Origin: Paenibacillus albidus
GTDB lineage: Bacteria; Bacillota; Bacilli; Paenibacillales; Paenibacillaceae
Length of the DNA stretch: 64,000 nucleotides
NCBI RefSeq assembly: GCF_014644435.1
Contig: NZ_BMKR01000008.1
Coordinates: forward strand, 186,001-250,000
Direction: 5' to 3'
The translations under genes were made by a program, and so were the position numbers. Below the pieces are notes generated by a model that was given only the letters and a program-made list of their open reading frames with translations, searched no databases and was not told the DNA's origin. The first letter of the stretch is position 1. Every line of letters starts with the position of its first letter. This document shows, one piece after another, positions 1 through 8,192 of the stretch.

Positions 1-165
1 CTCGCCGGTAATGCCGCCTGCATAAGCACCGTGCTCATAGGCTGCAAGGGAGATCGTCTGCCGCTCATAAGGGGGGATATTCTGTAAACGGGCGTGACCG
101 TGCTGCTCCAGCAGTGCAGAGATCCGCTCTTGATTCATTTCGTATTCCGTCTCTTTGATCTCCAA
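1..165 (-). CDS. GNAT family N-acetyltransferase, N-terminal part (cut by window edge)
   Basis: Reading the minus strand from a TTG codon at 165 gives 55 codons that run off the left edge without a stop. An AAAGGGGAGA ribosome binding site lies about 8 nt upstream. The visible residues (MEIKETEYEMNQERISALL, then a stretch ending AAYEHGAYAGGITGE) resemble the beginning of GNAT acetyltransferases, where the gGGI-type strand belongs to the first half of the acetyl-CoA fold. The acetyl-CoA loop itself is outside the window. The gene follows the next GNAT gene in the same direction, so both may be read through from hemW. Family membership is inferred from a short piece. Confidence 0.5.
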   Translation of the reverse strand, partial: MEIKETEYEMNQERISALLEQHGHARLQNIPPYERQTISLAAYEHGAYAGGITGE

Positions 166-249
166 TTATATCTCCCCTTTCAGACTGATAATCTGTCCGC
201 TTCCGTTGTCTCTCCAAAAAAATACCAAGCCGACATTGACAGTGTCAAG

Positions 250-759
250 TCAGCTCAGTATTTTGAGTACCGCTATTTCATCGCAAGCATTCTGCTTGGC
301 GCAGTTCACGCAATCGGTCCAGACCTTCTCCGGGAAAATCTCCTTCTCCACCACTTCAAATCCGTTCCGGAGAAAAAAATCAACCTCATAGGTCAGGGCC
401 ATTACCTTGGGAATCTGCTGGCGTCCAGCCTCTTCCATCAGCTTGTTCAGAATCAGCGAACCAATGCCTTTCCCCCTGCCTTCGTCACGCAGACCAATGG
501 AGCGGATCTCGACAAGATCATTCCCCAATCGGAACAGTGAGCCGCAGCCCACGAACCTTCCTTCTATCTCGGCCACCACGAATTGATCGATCTGGCGCCC
601 CAGAGCCTTACGCGAACGGGGCAGCATGATGCCGCGCTGGGCATATTCCTCTATCATCAGGTACAGCGGTTCAACATCCTCCACCGTAGCCGTTCTGCAT
701 ATCACCTTCGCCCCTCCGGCCGGAGAGACCTTGCGGGACATTTCCGTTTTGGCAAGCAC
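250..759 (-). CDS. GNAT acetyltransferase, N-acetylglutamate-synthase-like (COG1246 type)
   Basis: A 169-residue protein with the GNAT fold. The acetyl-CoA loop is seen as RDEGRGKGIGSLIL (about residues 91-104), and the C-terminal KVWTDCVNCAKQNACDEIAV stretch has the cysteine pattern seen in ArgA-like stand-alone acetyltransferases of Firmicutes and cyanobacteria. Such proteins acetylate amino acids, in some bacteria glutamate for arginine synthesis; the substrate here is not known. The start is GTG at 759, with AGAGGGGTG 7 nt upstream. It sits 75 bp after hemW on the same strand and probably belongs to that transcript. Confidence 0.75.
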   Translation of the reverse strand: MLAKTEMSRKVSPAGGAKVICRTATVEDVEPLYLMIEEYAQRGIMLPRSRKALGRQIDQFVVAEIEGRFVGCGSLFRLGNDLVEIRSIGLRDEGRGKGIGSLILNKLMEEAGRQQIPKVMALTYEVDFFLRNGFEVVEKEIFPEKVWTDCVNCAKQNACDEIAVLKILS

Positions 760-834
760 TCTGAGTCACCCCTCTGTCAATAATATGAATAAATATACAA
801 CAGAGTGAATGACAATTCAAGGGGTATTTTAAAA

Positions 835-2007
835 TTAAACCTCTGTCAAGGCGCCAACAAATTCGCCGAATACATCATTGCCGAACAGAATCCCCTGCTT
901 GCTGAGCCGGTAGGTCCCCCCGCCTTGCTCAAGCAGTCCCGCATGCACCATTTTATGCAGTGGAGCCGCAAAAACTTCCTCCATCGACCGCCCAAATTGC
1001 GCCTGGAACGCCGTATCCGAAACGCCTTCGCGCATGCGCAGGCCAACCATCATGAAGTCCTCCATCGCCTCCTGCGGGGAAATGGGGTAGGCATCCAGAC
1101 GCGGCAGACCGCTGCGGGTAGCTTCTACATACGGATTGACGCCCTTGATATTGATATGCCGCTGACGGCCTACATATCCATGCGCTCCTGCACCAAGCCC
1201 ATAGTAGTCCTGATTGCGCCAGTAAGTAATGTTATGGCGGCTCTCCATCCCCGGCTTGGCGAAGTTGCTGATTTCATATTGATTATAGCCCGCTGCCTCC
1301 ATGGACGACATGAGCAGCAGATACATTTGCAGTTCATCCTCTTCATTCGGGAGCGGGAGTTTATTCTTATGGAACAAGGTGTGAAAAAGTGTATTCTCCT
1401 CCACCTTGAGGCTGTAGATGGAATAATGGGGCAGTTTCAGCTCCAGTGCCTTGCGGATACTCTCGGCCAGCATGTCTACCGTCTGGTTCGGCAGGCCGAA
1501 CATCAGATCCACCGAGAGGTTGTCGAGACCGGCTGCGCGGGCATTCTCCAGGCTGCGGTAGACATCGTCAACGTTATGAATCCGGCCAATTCCGGTCAAC
1601 AGCTCATTCTGGAAGGCCTGCACACCAAAACTGACCCGGTTCACGCCGCCGGCTTTCATGACAGCAAGCTTCTCGGGATCGGTCGTGCCGGGATTGGCCT
1701 CCATCGAGAATTCAATATCTTCCGCCCAATGAGGAAAATGGGTCCGTACCGATGCCAGAAAATAAGCCATCTCGTCCGGCTTCAGCACCGTTGGCGTTCC
1801 CCCGCCCACAAAGATAGTTTTGATCACACCGGGCGGCGTTTCCTCTACGGTCAGCTCCATCTCCCGGTCCAGTGCGCGTAAATAATCCATAACGGGCTGA
1901 TCCTTCAGGACATAAGAATTAAAGTCGCAGTAAAAGCATTTGTTCGTGCAAAATGGGATATGAATATATACCGCCTCAGGGGGACGGCTGTTATTGGTGG
2001 TTGTCAT
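835..2007 (-). CDS. hemW: Radical SAM heme chaperone HemW
   Basis: The 390-residue product has the radical SAM cluster motif C20-x3-C24-x2-C27 (PFCTNKCFYCDF) and the GGGTPT SAM-binding segment near residue 68. HemN proper, the coproporphyrinogen dehydrogenase, is longer. The short form with this motif spacing is HemW, which binds heme and inserts it into respiratory proteins. Many genomes annotate it as oxygen-independent coproporphyrinogen III oxidase. The ATG at 2007 has GGAGGAGA upstream. As in Bacillus subtilis, it follows lepA, but here a strong terminator separates the two, so hemW probably has its own promoter in the 60-bp gap. Confidence 0.93.
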   Translation of the reverse strand: MTTTNNSRPPEAVYIHIPFCTNKCFYCDFNSYVLKDQPVMDYLRALDREMELTVEETPPGVIKTIFVGGGTPTVLKPDEMAYFLASVRTHFPHWAEDIEFSMEANPGTTDPEKLAVMKAGGVNRVSFGVQAFQNELLTGIGRIHNVDDVYRSLENARAAGLDNLSVDLMFGLPNQTVDMLAESIRKALELKLPHYSIYSLKVEENTLFHTLFHKNKLPLPNEEDELQMYLLLMSSMEAAGYNQYEISNFAKPGMESRHNITYWRNQDYYGLGAGAHGYVGRQRHINIKGVNPYVEATRSGLPRLDAYPISPQEAMEDFMMVGLRMREGVSDTAFQAQFGRSMEEVFAAPLHKMVHAGLLEQGGGTYRLSKQGILFGNDVFGEFVGALTEV

Positions 2008-2065
2008 TAGCTGTCTCCTCCATGTAGATCTGAAATGCAGTTATACAACTGCTTATACAAGCCAG

Positions 2066-2092
2066 AAAAGGGAAGCCTGACGGCTTCCCTTA
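2066..2092 (-). terminator. Rho-independent terminator after lepA
   Basis: On the minus strand AGGGAAGCC, a four-base loop GTCA and GGCTTCCCTTTT form a perfect 9-bp stem followed by a T run. It lies 20 bp past the lepA stop and before hemW. Confidence 0.85.
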
Positions 2093-2112
2093 CAGGGCAT
2101 TCGCTTACGGGG

Positions 2113-3927
2113 TTACTCGTCAATCTTCAGCACAGCCATAAATGCTTCTTGCGGCACCTCTACGCTGCCGACCTGCTTCATGCGCTTCTTGCCTTCCTTT
2201 TGCTTCTCCAGCAGCTTCCGCTTACGCGAAATGTCGCCGCCGTAGCATTTGGCCAGAACGTTCTTGCGCATCGCCTTTACAGTCTCACGCGCCACAACCT
2301 TCGTGCCGACAGAAGCCTGAATCGGCACCTCGAACATTTGCCGCGGAATAATGCCGCGCAGCTTCTCACAGATAATCCGTCCGCGGTTATAAGCGCGGTC
2401 ACGGTGCACGATAAAGGACAATGCATCCACCTGTTCGTTGTTAAGCAGAATGTCCATCTTCACCAGGTTGGAGCGGCGGTAACCGGAAATCTCGTAGTCG
2501 AAGGAAGCATAGCCCTTCGTACCCGATTTCAACTGGTCAAAGAAATCATAGACAATCTCCGACAGTGGAACCTCATATGTGATCGTTACCCGGTTGGTAT
2601 CCAGGTACTCCATGTTGACGAACTCGCCGCGCTTATTCTGGCAAAGCTCCATTACCGTTCCTACATAGTCATTGGGTACGATAATGGCAGCCTTGACGTA
2701 AGGCTCTTCCACATAATCGATGGTGCCGATCTCCGGATAGTGCGACGGGTTGTCGATCTGAATCATTTCGCCGCTCGTCAGCATAATCCGGTAAATAACA
2801 CTCGGCGCCGTGGTGATCAGCGGCAGATTGAATTCGCGTTCGATCCGTTCCTGAATAATCTCCATATGCAGCAGTCCAAGGAAACCGCAGCGGAAACCAA
2901 AGCCGAGTGCGCTTGAGCTCTCCGGCTCGAAGCTGAGCGAAGCATCATTCAGCTGCAGCTTCTCCAGCGCTTCGCGCAAATCGTTATAATCGGACGTTTC
3001 AATCGGATACAGTCCGCAATACACCATCGGATTAATCTTACGGTAACCTGGCAGCGGCTCGGCTGTCGGGTTCTTCGCATCCGTCACGGTATCCCCGACA
3101 CGCGTATCACCGACGTGTTTGATGCCGGCCACGATAAATCCAACGTCACCGATATTCAGCTCATTCACAATCGTCATGCGCGGCATAAAGGAACCGACCT
3201 CGATGACTTCAAACGTCTTCTCGGTAGCCATCATCTTGATCTTGGAACCGGCGCGGATACTTCCATCCATAACACGCACATAGACGATTACGCCTTTGTA
3301 GGGATCGTAGTGGGAGTCAAAAATCAGCGCTTTCAGCGGTTCGGCAGCACTTCCGGTTGGAGCCGGAACCTGCTTCACCACCTGCTCCAGAATTTCCTTG
3401 ATGCCGATACCGGCTTTGGCGGAAGCCAGAACAGCTTCGCTTGTATCCAGCCCGATCACATCTTCAATCTCCTGCTTGACCCGTTCAGGGTCGGCACTCG
3501 GCAAGTCGATCTTGTTGATGACCGGCACAATCTCCAGGTTGTTGTCGAGCGCCAGGTACACATTGGCAAGCGTCTGGGCTTCAATCCCCTGCGCCGCATC
3601 CACAACCAGCAAGGCACCTTCACAAGCCGCAAGACTGCGGGATACCTCATAGGTAAAATCGACGTGTCCCGGTGTATCAATCAAGTTGAGCAGATACTCT
3701 TCTCCGTCGTCTGCACGATAGGTCAGACGTACGGCCTGCAGCTTGATCGTAATACCGCGTTCGCGCTCCAGATCCATTTGGTCGAGCACCTGTTCCTGCA
3801 TTTCACGGGAGCTGAGCGCGCCCGTATATTCCAAAATGCGGTCTGCCAGCGTCGATTTACCATGGTCTATATGTGCAATAATCGAGAAATTGCGAATTTG
3901 TTGTTGTCTTTTCTGTACGTCAGTCAT
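2113..3927 (-). CDS. lepA: Elongation factor 4 (LepA), ribosomal back-translocase GTPase
   Basis: The protein is 604 residues, the usual LepA length. GTPase motifs are present: AHIDHGKST (about residues 18-26), the switch [14 protein letters not shown] and NKIDLP. They are followed by EF-G-like domains II, III and V and the LepA-specific C-terminal domain rich in Lys/Arg ([20 protein letters not shown]). LepA acts on stalled ribosomes and can reverse translocation. It is membrane- or ribosome-associated and not essential in most bacteria. The neighbours spoIIP, the small membrane gene and hemW match the Bacillus order. Confidence 0.97.
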   Translation of the reverse strand: MTDVQKRQQQIRNFSIIAHIDHGKSTLADRILEYTGALSSREMQEQVLDQMDLERERGITIKLQAVRLTYRADDGEEYLLNLIDTPGHVDFTYEVSRSLAACEGALLVVDAAQGIEAQTLANVYLALDNNLEIVPVINKIDLPSADPERVKQEIEDVIGLDTSEAVLASAKAGIGIKEILEQVVKQVPAPTGSAAEPLKALIFDSHYDPYKGVIVYVRVMDGSIRAGSKIKMMATEKTFEVIEVGSFMPRMTIVNELNIGDVGFIVAGIKHVGDTRVGDTVTDAKNPTAEPLPGYRKINPMVYCGLYPIETSDYNDLREALEKLQLNDASLSFEPESSSALGFGFRCGFLGLLHMEIIQERIEREFNLPLITTAPSVIYRIMLTSGEMIQIDNPSHYPEIGTIDYVEEPYVKAAIIVPNDYVGTVMELCQNKRGEFVNMEYLDTNRVTITYEVPLSEIVYDFFDQLKSGTKGYASFDYEISGYRRSNLVKMDILLNNEQVDALSFIVHRDRAYNRGRIICEKLRGIIPRQMFEVPIQASVGTKVVARETVKAMRKNVLAKCYGGDISRKRKLLEKQKEGKKRMKQVGSVEVPQEAFMAVLKIDE

Positions 3928-4018
3928 TCCTTACCCCCACAGACAGCCTGATGTTAATCCACTTATTATAACAGTACAAGCTCCCCCCATCAACCACAAC
4001 CCTGGAGCTTAACCCGTC

Positions 4019-4501
4019 TCACTCTTCAGCCGAAGCGAACAGGGAAACCACCCAGCGTATACTCTTTTGTGAAGCCTGCTGCAGCAGGCTGGCCGTTTTG
4101 TCCGCCAGCACGTCTACGGACGGCTTCTGCTCCTCGGGAATCAGTATTTGCTCCGGGCTCCTCACACTGTAATCCTGGGCCTCCTGCTGCGGCAGCGCGC
4201 CGGTGGCAGGCCCGGGACTGCCACCTTGCGGCTGCCCCGGGACAGCTGCCACGTACGCCCCTGTTACTGGATCAACCGTCACCGGGACGTAGACATAAGC
4301 CTGTCCCTCTTGGGCTTTACCGTCCGCTTTAGGCCGGGATTCGATGCCGGTCTGGCCAGCCCCTTCTGTTGCCGGCGTTGTCGTCCAGTCTGGCAGTACC
4401 TGCGGGGCCCGACCCCCTCCTCCCCCAAAATGCAAGCCAACCAGAATGCCGAGGCCTGCCCAAATGGCGACGATTACCAGCTTTTTACCGAATCGTGACA
4501 T
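4019..4501 (-). CDS. Small membrane-anchored protein in the yqxA position
   Basis: The 160-residue product begins MSRFGKKL, has one membrane segment (about residues 7-26, ending in a run of glycines), and then a Pro/Gln/Gly-rich region that is probably outside the cytoplasm. An in-frame ATG at 4519 exists, but its own codons form the GAGGAGG ribosome binding site for the ATG at 4501, so I chose 4501. In Bacillus the gene between spoIIP and lepA is yqxA (DUF3679), also a small membrane protein of unknown job. Position and topology match, but I see no clear sequence signature of that family. It is probably transcribed with spoIIP. Confidence 0.7.
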   Translation of the reverse strand: MSRFGKKLVIVAIWAGLGILVGLHFGGGGGRAPQVLPDWTTTPATEGAGQTGIESRPKADGKAQEGQAYVYVPVTVDPVTGAYVAAVPGQPQGGSPGPATGALPQQEAQDYSVRSPEQILIPEEQKPSVDVLADKTASLLQQASQKSIRWVVSLFASAEE

Positions 4502-4515
4502 TGTATTCCGCCTCC

Positions 4516-5850
4516 TCATTTTTGGGTACCGCTGTTCTTCGCCGGGGTTGTAGACAGTTCCGGACCATCCGCCTTCTGGGCGTCCTGGCTGCTCCAGTAC
4601 ACATCTGCAATGGCATCGGCAAGCAAATCGGCCGTCCGTTTCAATTCATCGGCAGTGTTGTCAATGCCGCCCACTTCAATCAGGACGCTATTGGGGGAGA
4701 GGGTCTGATTGTATTCCCCATTGTTGCCCTTGCCCGCGGCTTTCCCCCAGATCCCGCGTGAGATGCCGGGGTAATTTTTCTCAAGCAGCTGATGAATCTG
4801 GTTTGCAAAGGCCTCATTTTTCTTCCAGTTCTCATTGGCATGGCCGAGAATAAAATACACCTGCGCATAACTTTTCCCGTCAATGACCGCCGTTGTTTTG
4901 CCATGGCGCTGTGAATCGCGGTGAATATCGATCAGCCCGTTCATCTCTTTATGTGCAGCCAGTGCCGATTTGATCGTGATCCGGGAGTATTTATAAGAAA
5001 AGTTCCATTTGTAACCGGCTACCTTGGTCGCATAATCATCCTGGGAATGGACGGCTCCAATCCCGCGCTCTTCCAGACGTTTGCTAATATAGGAACCTAC
5101 CAGCATGACATTCCGGGTTGGATCGGCAGAGCTTGGATTGTCGCTCGCCGCTCCCAATAGCGGATTATAAGCTTCCCGGGGATGCGAATGGTAGATCAGA
5201 AAACGTTTGATTGAGGTATCCTCGGCACCCGCCCCCTTATCCCCATTCCCCTTGCCCTCTCCTGTCCCGGCGCCAGCTCCGGGGTCCACCGGTGCCGTAG
5301 TCGCTTGAGGTTTGTCTGGAGCTTGTCCGGGCTCGTCCGTATTCTCAGGTACGGGGGGTGCATCGTTTCCGTTTCCGTCTTCGCCTGCTGCCGGATCGTC
5401 CGTTCCCGGATGATAATCGGCCGGGGCTCCGCCTGTTCCCCCCGAGCCGCTGCGCAGCAGGAACGGATCATCCGCGCCCATTCCCGGCACTTCCCGGGAG
5501 AGCAGGCTTTTGGGGTCATTTGGATTCACGCTCGTCAACAGCTGGAATGCGAAAGAAGTCACCTTTTTCCCAGACAACGCGGAGGGTTCCTTGCCTTGCG
5601 GCAGATGTGGAACCTCCATTCCCAGGATATCCATAAAGAACCCGCTCGATAACGTAGCGGCTAGTCCTTTCATCGAAGGAATCGGGGAGGAATTCAGCTT
5701 TTGTCCGGCCAGTCCCCCGGCACCCAGCAGCACAAAAAATACAAGTGAACCGCAAGCAAGCAGCAGCATCGTTCTCCCCAGCGACAACATATCCAGCATT
5801 CTTCCGCGTATACGGCTGATGTTCCATAACCGAAACCATTTTCTGTTCAT
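4516..5850 (-). CDS. spoIIP: Stage II sporulation protein P, peptidoglycan amidase/endopeptidase
   Basis: This 444-residue protein has an N-terminal membrane anchor (about residues 27-47) and a long low-complexity Gly/Asp/Pro linker (about 135-205). The SpoIIP catalytic domain follows: YHSHPREAYNP (zinc ligand His), DIHRDS, and EVGGIDNT near the end. SpoIIP works with SpoIID and SpoIIM in the mother cell membrane to thin septal peptidoglycan and drive engulfment. The linker is longer than in Bacillus subtilis SpoIIP. The gene follows gpr in the same direction with a 225-bp gap, so it may have its own sporulation-sigma promoter; I could not identify one with confidence. Confidence 0.95.
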   Translation of the reverse strand: MNRKWFRLWNISRIRGRMLDMLSLGRTMLLLACGSLVFFVLLGAGGLAGQKLNSSPIPSMKGLAATLSSGFFMDILGMEVPHLPQGKEPSALSGKKVTSFAFQLLTSVNPNDPKSLLSREVPGMGADDPFLLRSGSGGTGGAPADYHPGTDDPAAGEDGNGNDAPPVPENTDEPGQAPDKPQATTAPVDPGAGAGTGEGKGNGDKGAGAEDTSIKRFLIYHSHPREAYNPLLGAASDNPSSADPTRNVMLVGSYISKRLEERGIGAVHSQDDYATKVAGYKWNFSYKYSRITIKSALAAHKEMNGLIDIHRDSQRHGKTTAVIDGKSYAQVYFILGHANENWKKNEAFANQIHQLLEKNYPGISRGIWGKAAGKGNNGEYNQTLSPNSVLIEVGGIDNTADELKRTADLLADAIADVYWSSQDAQKADGPELSTTPAKNSGTQK

Positions 5851-6007
5851 GATATTTATGTCCTCCTCCAGCCCTCTGAAATCTCTTATACTTCAAATCT
5901 ATGAGCGGAGGGGTCATGCTAGAACCGAAAATACGAGGGCTTAAAGAGAGACTCTCTATATTAAATAGAGAGGATTGCCCAGATAGATTGCAACTTGGAA
6001 AAGAACG

Positions 6008-6056
6008 CAAGAAAGCCGGCCCCTGTAAGCAGGCCAGCCGCAGTCTGCCGGGGGAC
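6008..6056 (-). terminator. Probable terminator after gpr
   Basis: On the minus strand GCCGGTCCCC and GGGGCCGGC close a large stem whose loop holds smaller GC hairpins. The stem is followed by TTTCTTGCGTTCTTTT. It starts 20 bp past the gpr stop. The T run is broken, so termination strength is uncertain. Confidence 0.45.
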
Positions 6057-6075
6057 CGGCGTTTCCATCCATTAA

Positions 6076-7077
6076 TTAGTGGGTATAAGCTCCGACATTT
6101 TCCGGGTCTACCGCTTCATGCAGTGCGGCATTCAAGCCGCTGGCTACCACATTGGCGATACCTTCGATGAACTCGTCAATTTCCTTGGGGGTAACTATCA
6201 GATCATGCCCGAGCGGCTCCAGCACCTCTTTTACCAATGCCAGCCGGTCCTGCTCTGAAATATCGTCTAGCATGCCCATGATCTCCTTCGTATGCCCGGA
6301 ATCCGGTCCGAAATGATTCTTCATCATTTCCAGCACATTATTGACAATGGTCGAGGCGTAGACCACGGTAGGAACCCCAATAGCGATGCAGGGGACGCCC
6401 AGAATTTCCTTGGTCAGGCCGCGCCGTTTATTGCCAATGCCCGATCCGGGATGAATGCCGATATCGGCAATCTGGATCGTGGTATTGATGCGTTCCAGAG
6501 AACGGGAAGCCAAAGCATCTATGGCGATAACAACCTCCGGTTTCGTGCGGTCGATAATCCCCTGCACCACCTCACTGGATTCAATGCCTGTCAGACCCAG
6601 CACACCGGGGGCGATGGCGCTGACATTGCGGTACCCCGGAGCTACCTGATCCGGAACAAGCTCATAGAATTGGCGGGTAATCAGCGAGTTCTCAACTACC
6701 AGCGGACCGAGCGAGTCAGGAGTAACATTCCAGTTGCCCAGGCCCACAATAAGTACAGAAGCATTTTTGCCAATGCCAATATGCGCCAGAAAATGCTCAA
6801 ATTCACGCGCAAACGCATCAGCCACCTTTTGCTGCAGCCCCGTATCTCCGCCGCGGAGCGCAGGCACCTCAATCGTCACATAATTGCCTATGGCCCGGCC
6901 GATAGCCTGTGAACCCGCAGGTGTTGCCACACCAAGCCGGGTAATTTTAATCCCTTCCGACTCTTCCACTTGCTCGTTCACACCGGGGATAGGCGACTTT
7001 TGCAGCCCCTGGGCCATTTCCTTCGCTTCGACCGCCAAATCCGTACGTACCGAATACAGCTGCAGATCCAGTTCCAT
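6076..7077 (-). CDS. gpr: Germination protease GPR (spore protease)
   Basis: At 333 residues this is slightly shorter than the 370-residue Bacillus enzyme. It carries the hallmark segments VGLGNWNVTPDSLGP, APGVLGLTGIES and AIDALASRSLERINTTIQ. The aspartates in NVTPDSLG and AIDALASR correspond to the proposed catalytic residues of this aspartic-type protease. GPR degrades small acid-soluble spore proteins early in germination and is made as a zymogen in the forespore, where a sigma-G promoter is expected. The short pro-region (about 10-15 residues) precedes the mature-type segment near AVEAKE. It is divergent from rpsT. Confidence 0.96.
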   Translation of the reverse strand: MELDLQLYSVRTDLAVEAKEMAQGLQKSPIPGVNEQVEESEGIKITRLGVATPAGSQAIGRAIGNYVTIEVPALRGGDTGLQQKVADAFAREFEHFLAHIGIGKNASVLIVGLGNWNVTPDSLGPLVVENSLITRQFYELVPDQVAPGYRNVSAIAPGVLGLTGIESSEVVQGIIDRTKPEVVIAIDALASRSLERINTTIQIADIGIHPGSGIGNKRRGLTKEILGVPCIAIGVPTVVYASTIVNNVLEMMKNHFGPDSGHTKEIMGMLDDISEQDRLALVKEVLEPLGHDLIVTPKEIDEFIEGIANVVASGLNAALHEAVDPENVGAYTH

Positions 7078-7172
7078 TTTCGTCCTGCCTCCTTATGCAT
7101 TTGACGTTAGTGTGCGGGAGAAAGGCAATGATTATACAGATGGGCTGCATGAACTTTGAAAGCTTTTCCTTG

Positions 7173-7201
7173 TTGCAATTTGCTACCCTTCATGCTAAAC
7201 T
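7173..7201 (+). promoter_or_regulatory. Vegetative promoter of rpsT
   Basis: TTGCAA at 7173-7178 and TAAACT at 7196-7201 are separated by 17 bp, a sigma-A-like layout about 50 bp upstream of the rpsT start. Confidence 0.6.
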
Positions 7202-7254
7202 ACTGTAAGTTGTGAATTATTGAGATTTGTAATGTCTTACAGGAGGTGAATGCA

Positions 7255-7527
7255 ATGCCAAATATTAAATCCGCGGTTAAACGCGTCAAAACGAACGAAA
7301 AACGTCGTGCACTGAACGCTTCCCAAAAGTCCGCGCTTCGTACAGCTGTGAAAACTGCTGATGTAGCACTGACTGGTACTGAAGTTGAAACTGCTCAAGC
7401 TGCTTTCCAAGCTGCTTCTCAAAAGCTGGACAAGGCTGTTACTAAAGGTCTGGTTCATAAAAATGCGGCTGCCCGCAAAAAATCCCGCTTGGCAAAGAAA
7501 TTGAACGCTCTTCAGGCTCAAGCCTAA
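7255..7527 (+). CDS. rpsT: 30S ribosomal protein S20
   Basis: A 90-residue Lys/Arg/Ala-rich protein beginning [20 protein letters not shown], the classical S20 start. It is helical throughout and binds 16S rRNA in the small subunit body. The start is the ATG at 7255, 8 nt after AGGAGG at 7241-7246; the in-frame GTG three codons earlier overlaps that ribosome binding site. In Bacillus rpsT also lies between holA and gpr, but here about 2.7 kb of extra DNA separates it from holA. Confidence 0.97.
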   Translation: MPNIKSAVKRVKTNEKRRALNASQKSALRTAVKTADVALTGTEVETAQAAFQAASQKLDKAVTKGLVHKNAAARKKSRLAKKLNALQAQA

Positions 7528-7552
7528 GACGACATTCATAATGAGCATTGAA

Positions 7553-7591
7553 GAACCTGACCGCTATGCTGCATACGGTTAGGTTTTTTTG
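7553..7591 (+). terminator. Terminator of rpsT
   Basis: AACCTGACCG and CGGTTAGGTT form a 10-bp stem with a 14-nt spacer, followed by seven Ts. It begins 26 bp past the rpsT stop. Confidence 0.9.
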
Positions 7592-7640
7592 CGCTTTAAT
7601 TTGCCAGGATAGGCCCAAGTTGAATAGGCTTCTCATGACA

Positions 7641-7684
7641 GCAGAGCAGAGAATCTCCCATTACTGGAGAATCGCTGCTTTTTC
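7641..7684 (+). terminator. Second hairpin terminator, similar to the tail of the IS1182-type element
   Basis: AGCAGAGAATCTCC at 7645-7658 pairs with GGAGAATCGCTGCT at 7666-7679 (two mismatches), followed by TTTTT. The stretch GCAGAGCAG...CTCC...ATTAC.GG.GAATCGCTGCT matches the stop-codon region and terminator of the transposase at about 45170-45215 nearly base for base. It may be a leftover insertion sequence end that now works as a terminator. Confidence 0.55.
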
Positions 7685-7786
7685 GTTTGGGTCATCTGCG
7701 GCTTGTTTCAGCAGATGATGGGTGGACAGCCGCCCGAACTTCGGGCGTCACTTTTCCAGCCCGCGAAGCGCCTCTTCCGGCCAGCC

Positions 7787-7956
7787 GCCTCTCTTTTCGC
7801 CCTATACCGCGCCGGGCGCTCCTCGAGAGGCATTTTTGCCTCTCTTTTCGCCCGAAACCGCGCCGGGCGCCCCATGAGAGGCATTTGTGCCTCTCCTTTC
7901 GCCCATTCCCGCGCCGGGCGCCTTATGAGAGGCATTTTTGCCTCTCTTTTTGCCTA
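7787..7956. repeat. 51-bp tandem repeat, about 3.3 units, each holding a terminator-like hairpin
   Basis: The block GCCTCTCTTTTCGCCC recurs at 7787, 7838, 7889 and 7940 (the last two slightly changed), and GCGCCGGGCGC at 7809, 7860 and 7911: an exact 51-bp period. Each unit has GAGAGGC, a short loop and GCCTCTC followed by four or five Ts, so plus-strand RNA would fold into a series of terminator-like stems. The period is a multiple of three, so open frames with 17-residue repeats exist on both strands. None has a convincing ribosome binding site, and I treat it as non-coding. Confidence 0.85.
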
Positions 7957-8141
7957 GTTGGCCAGCACTTCCCTTTTACCAAAGTGCGGTTACAAAGTAA
8001 GCGTCAAACCCCGGCCACCTTCTATAGTGTAAGATCTTGTGAGAAAATGAAGGCAACCTAACTCAACCAGTAGGTTGTCTTCATGGCGGACTCACCTTGT
8101 CCGCTTGGTGCGCTGCTCATCACATCACGAAAAAAACGAAC

Positions 8142-8173
8142 TTGACCCTTACGTATACAGTAGGCTTTATAAT
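8142..8173 (+). promoter_or_regulatory. MerR-type promoter and operator of the CPBP-MerR operon
   Basis: TTGACC (8142-8147) and TATAAT (8168-8173) are 20 bp apart, the long spacer that MerR-family activators correct by bending DNA. The spacer is covered by an imperfect palindrome at 8145-8166 with outer arms ACCCT/AGGCT around a central GTATAC (8153-8158). A MerR gene is the second gene of the operon, so autoregulation is likely. Confidence 0.75.
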
Positions 8174-8192
8174 GTACGGGGAGGGATTCAGC

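Noticed and set aside
805..1881. 358-residue plus-strand frame
   Set aside because: It is the mirror of hemW on the other strand, rich in His/Arg/Gln, without a family signature.
2035..3951. Plus-strand frames opposite lepA
   Set aside because: They are antisense shadows of a well-conserved gene, with no ribosome binding sites.
7703..8061. Coding sequence with 17-residue repeats across the 51-bp array, on either strand
   Set aside because: The frames stay open only because the unit length is a multiple of three. There is no good ribosome binding site, the composition is Arg/Pro biased, and each unit holds a terminator-like hairpin.
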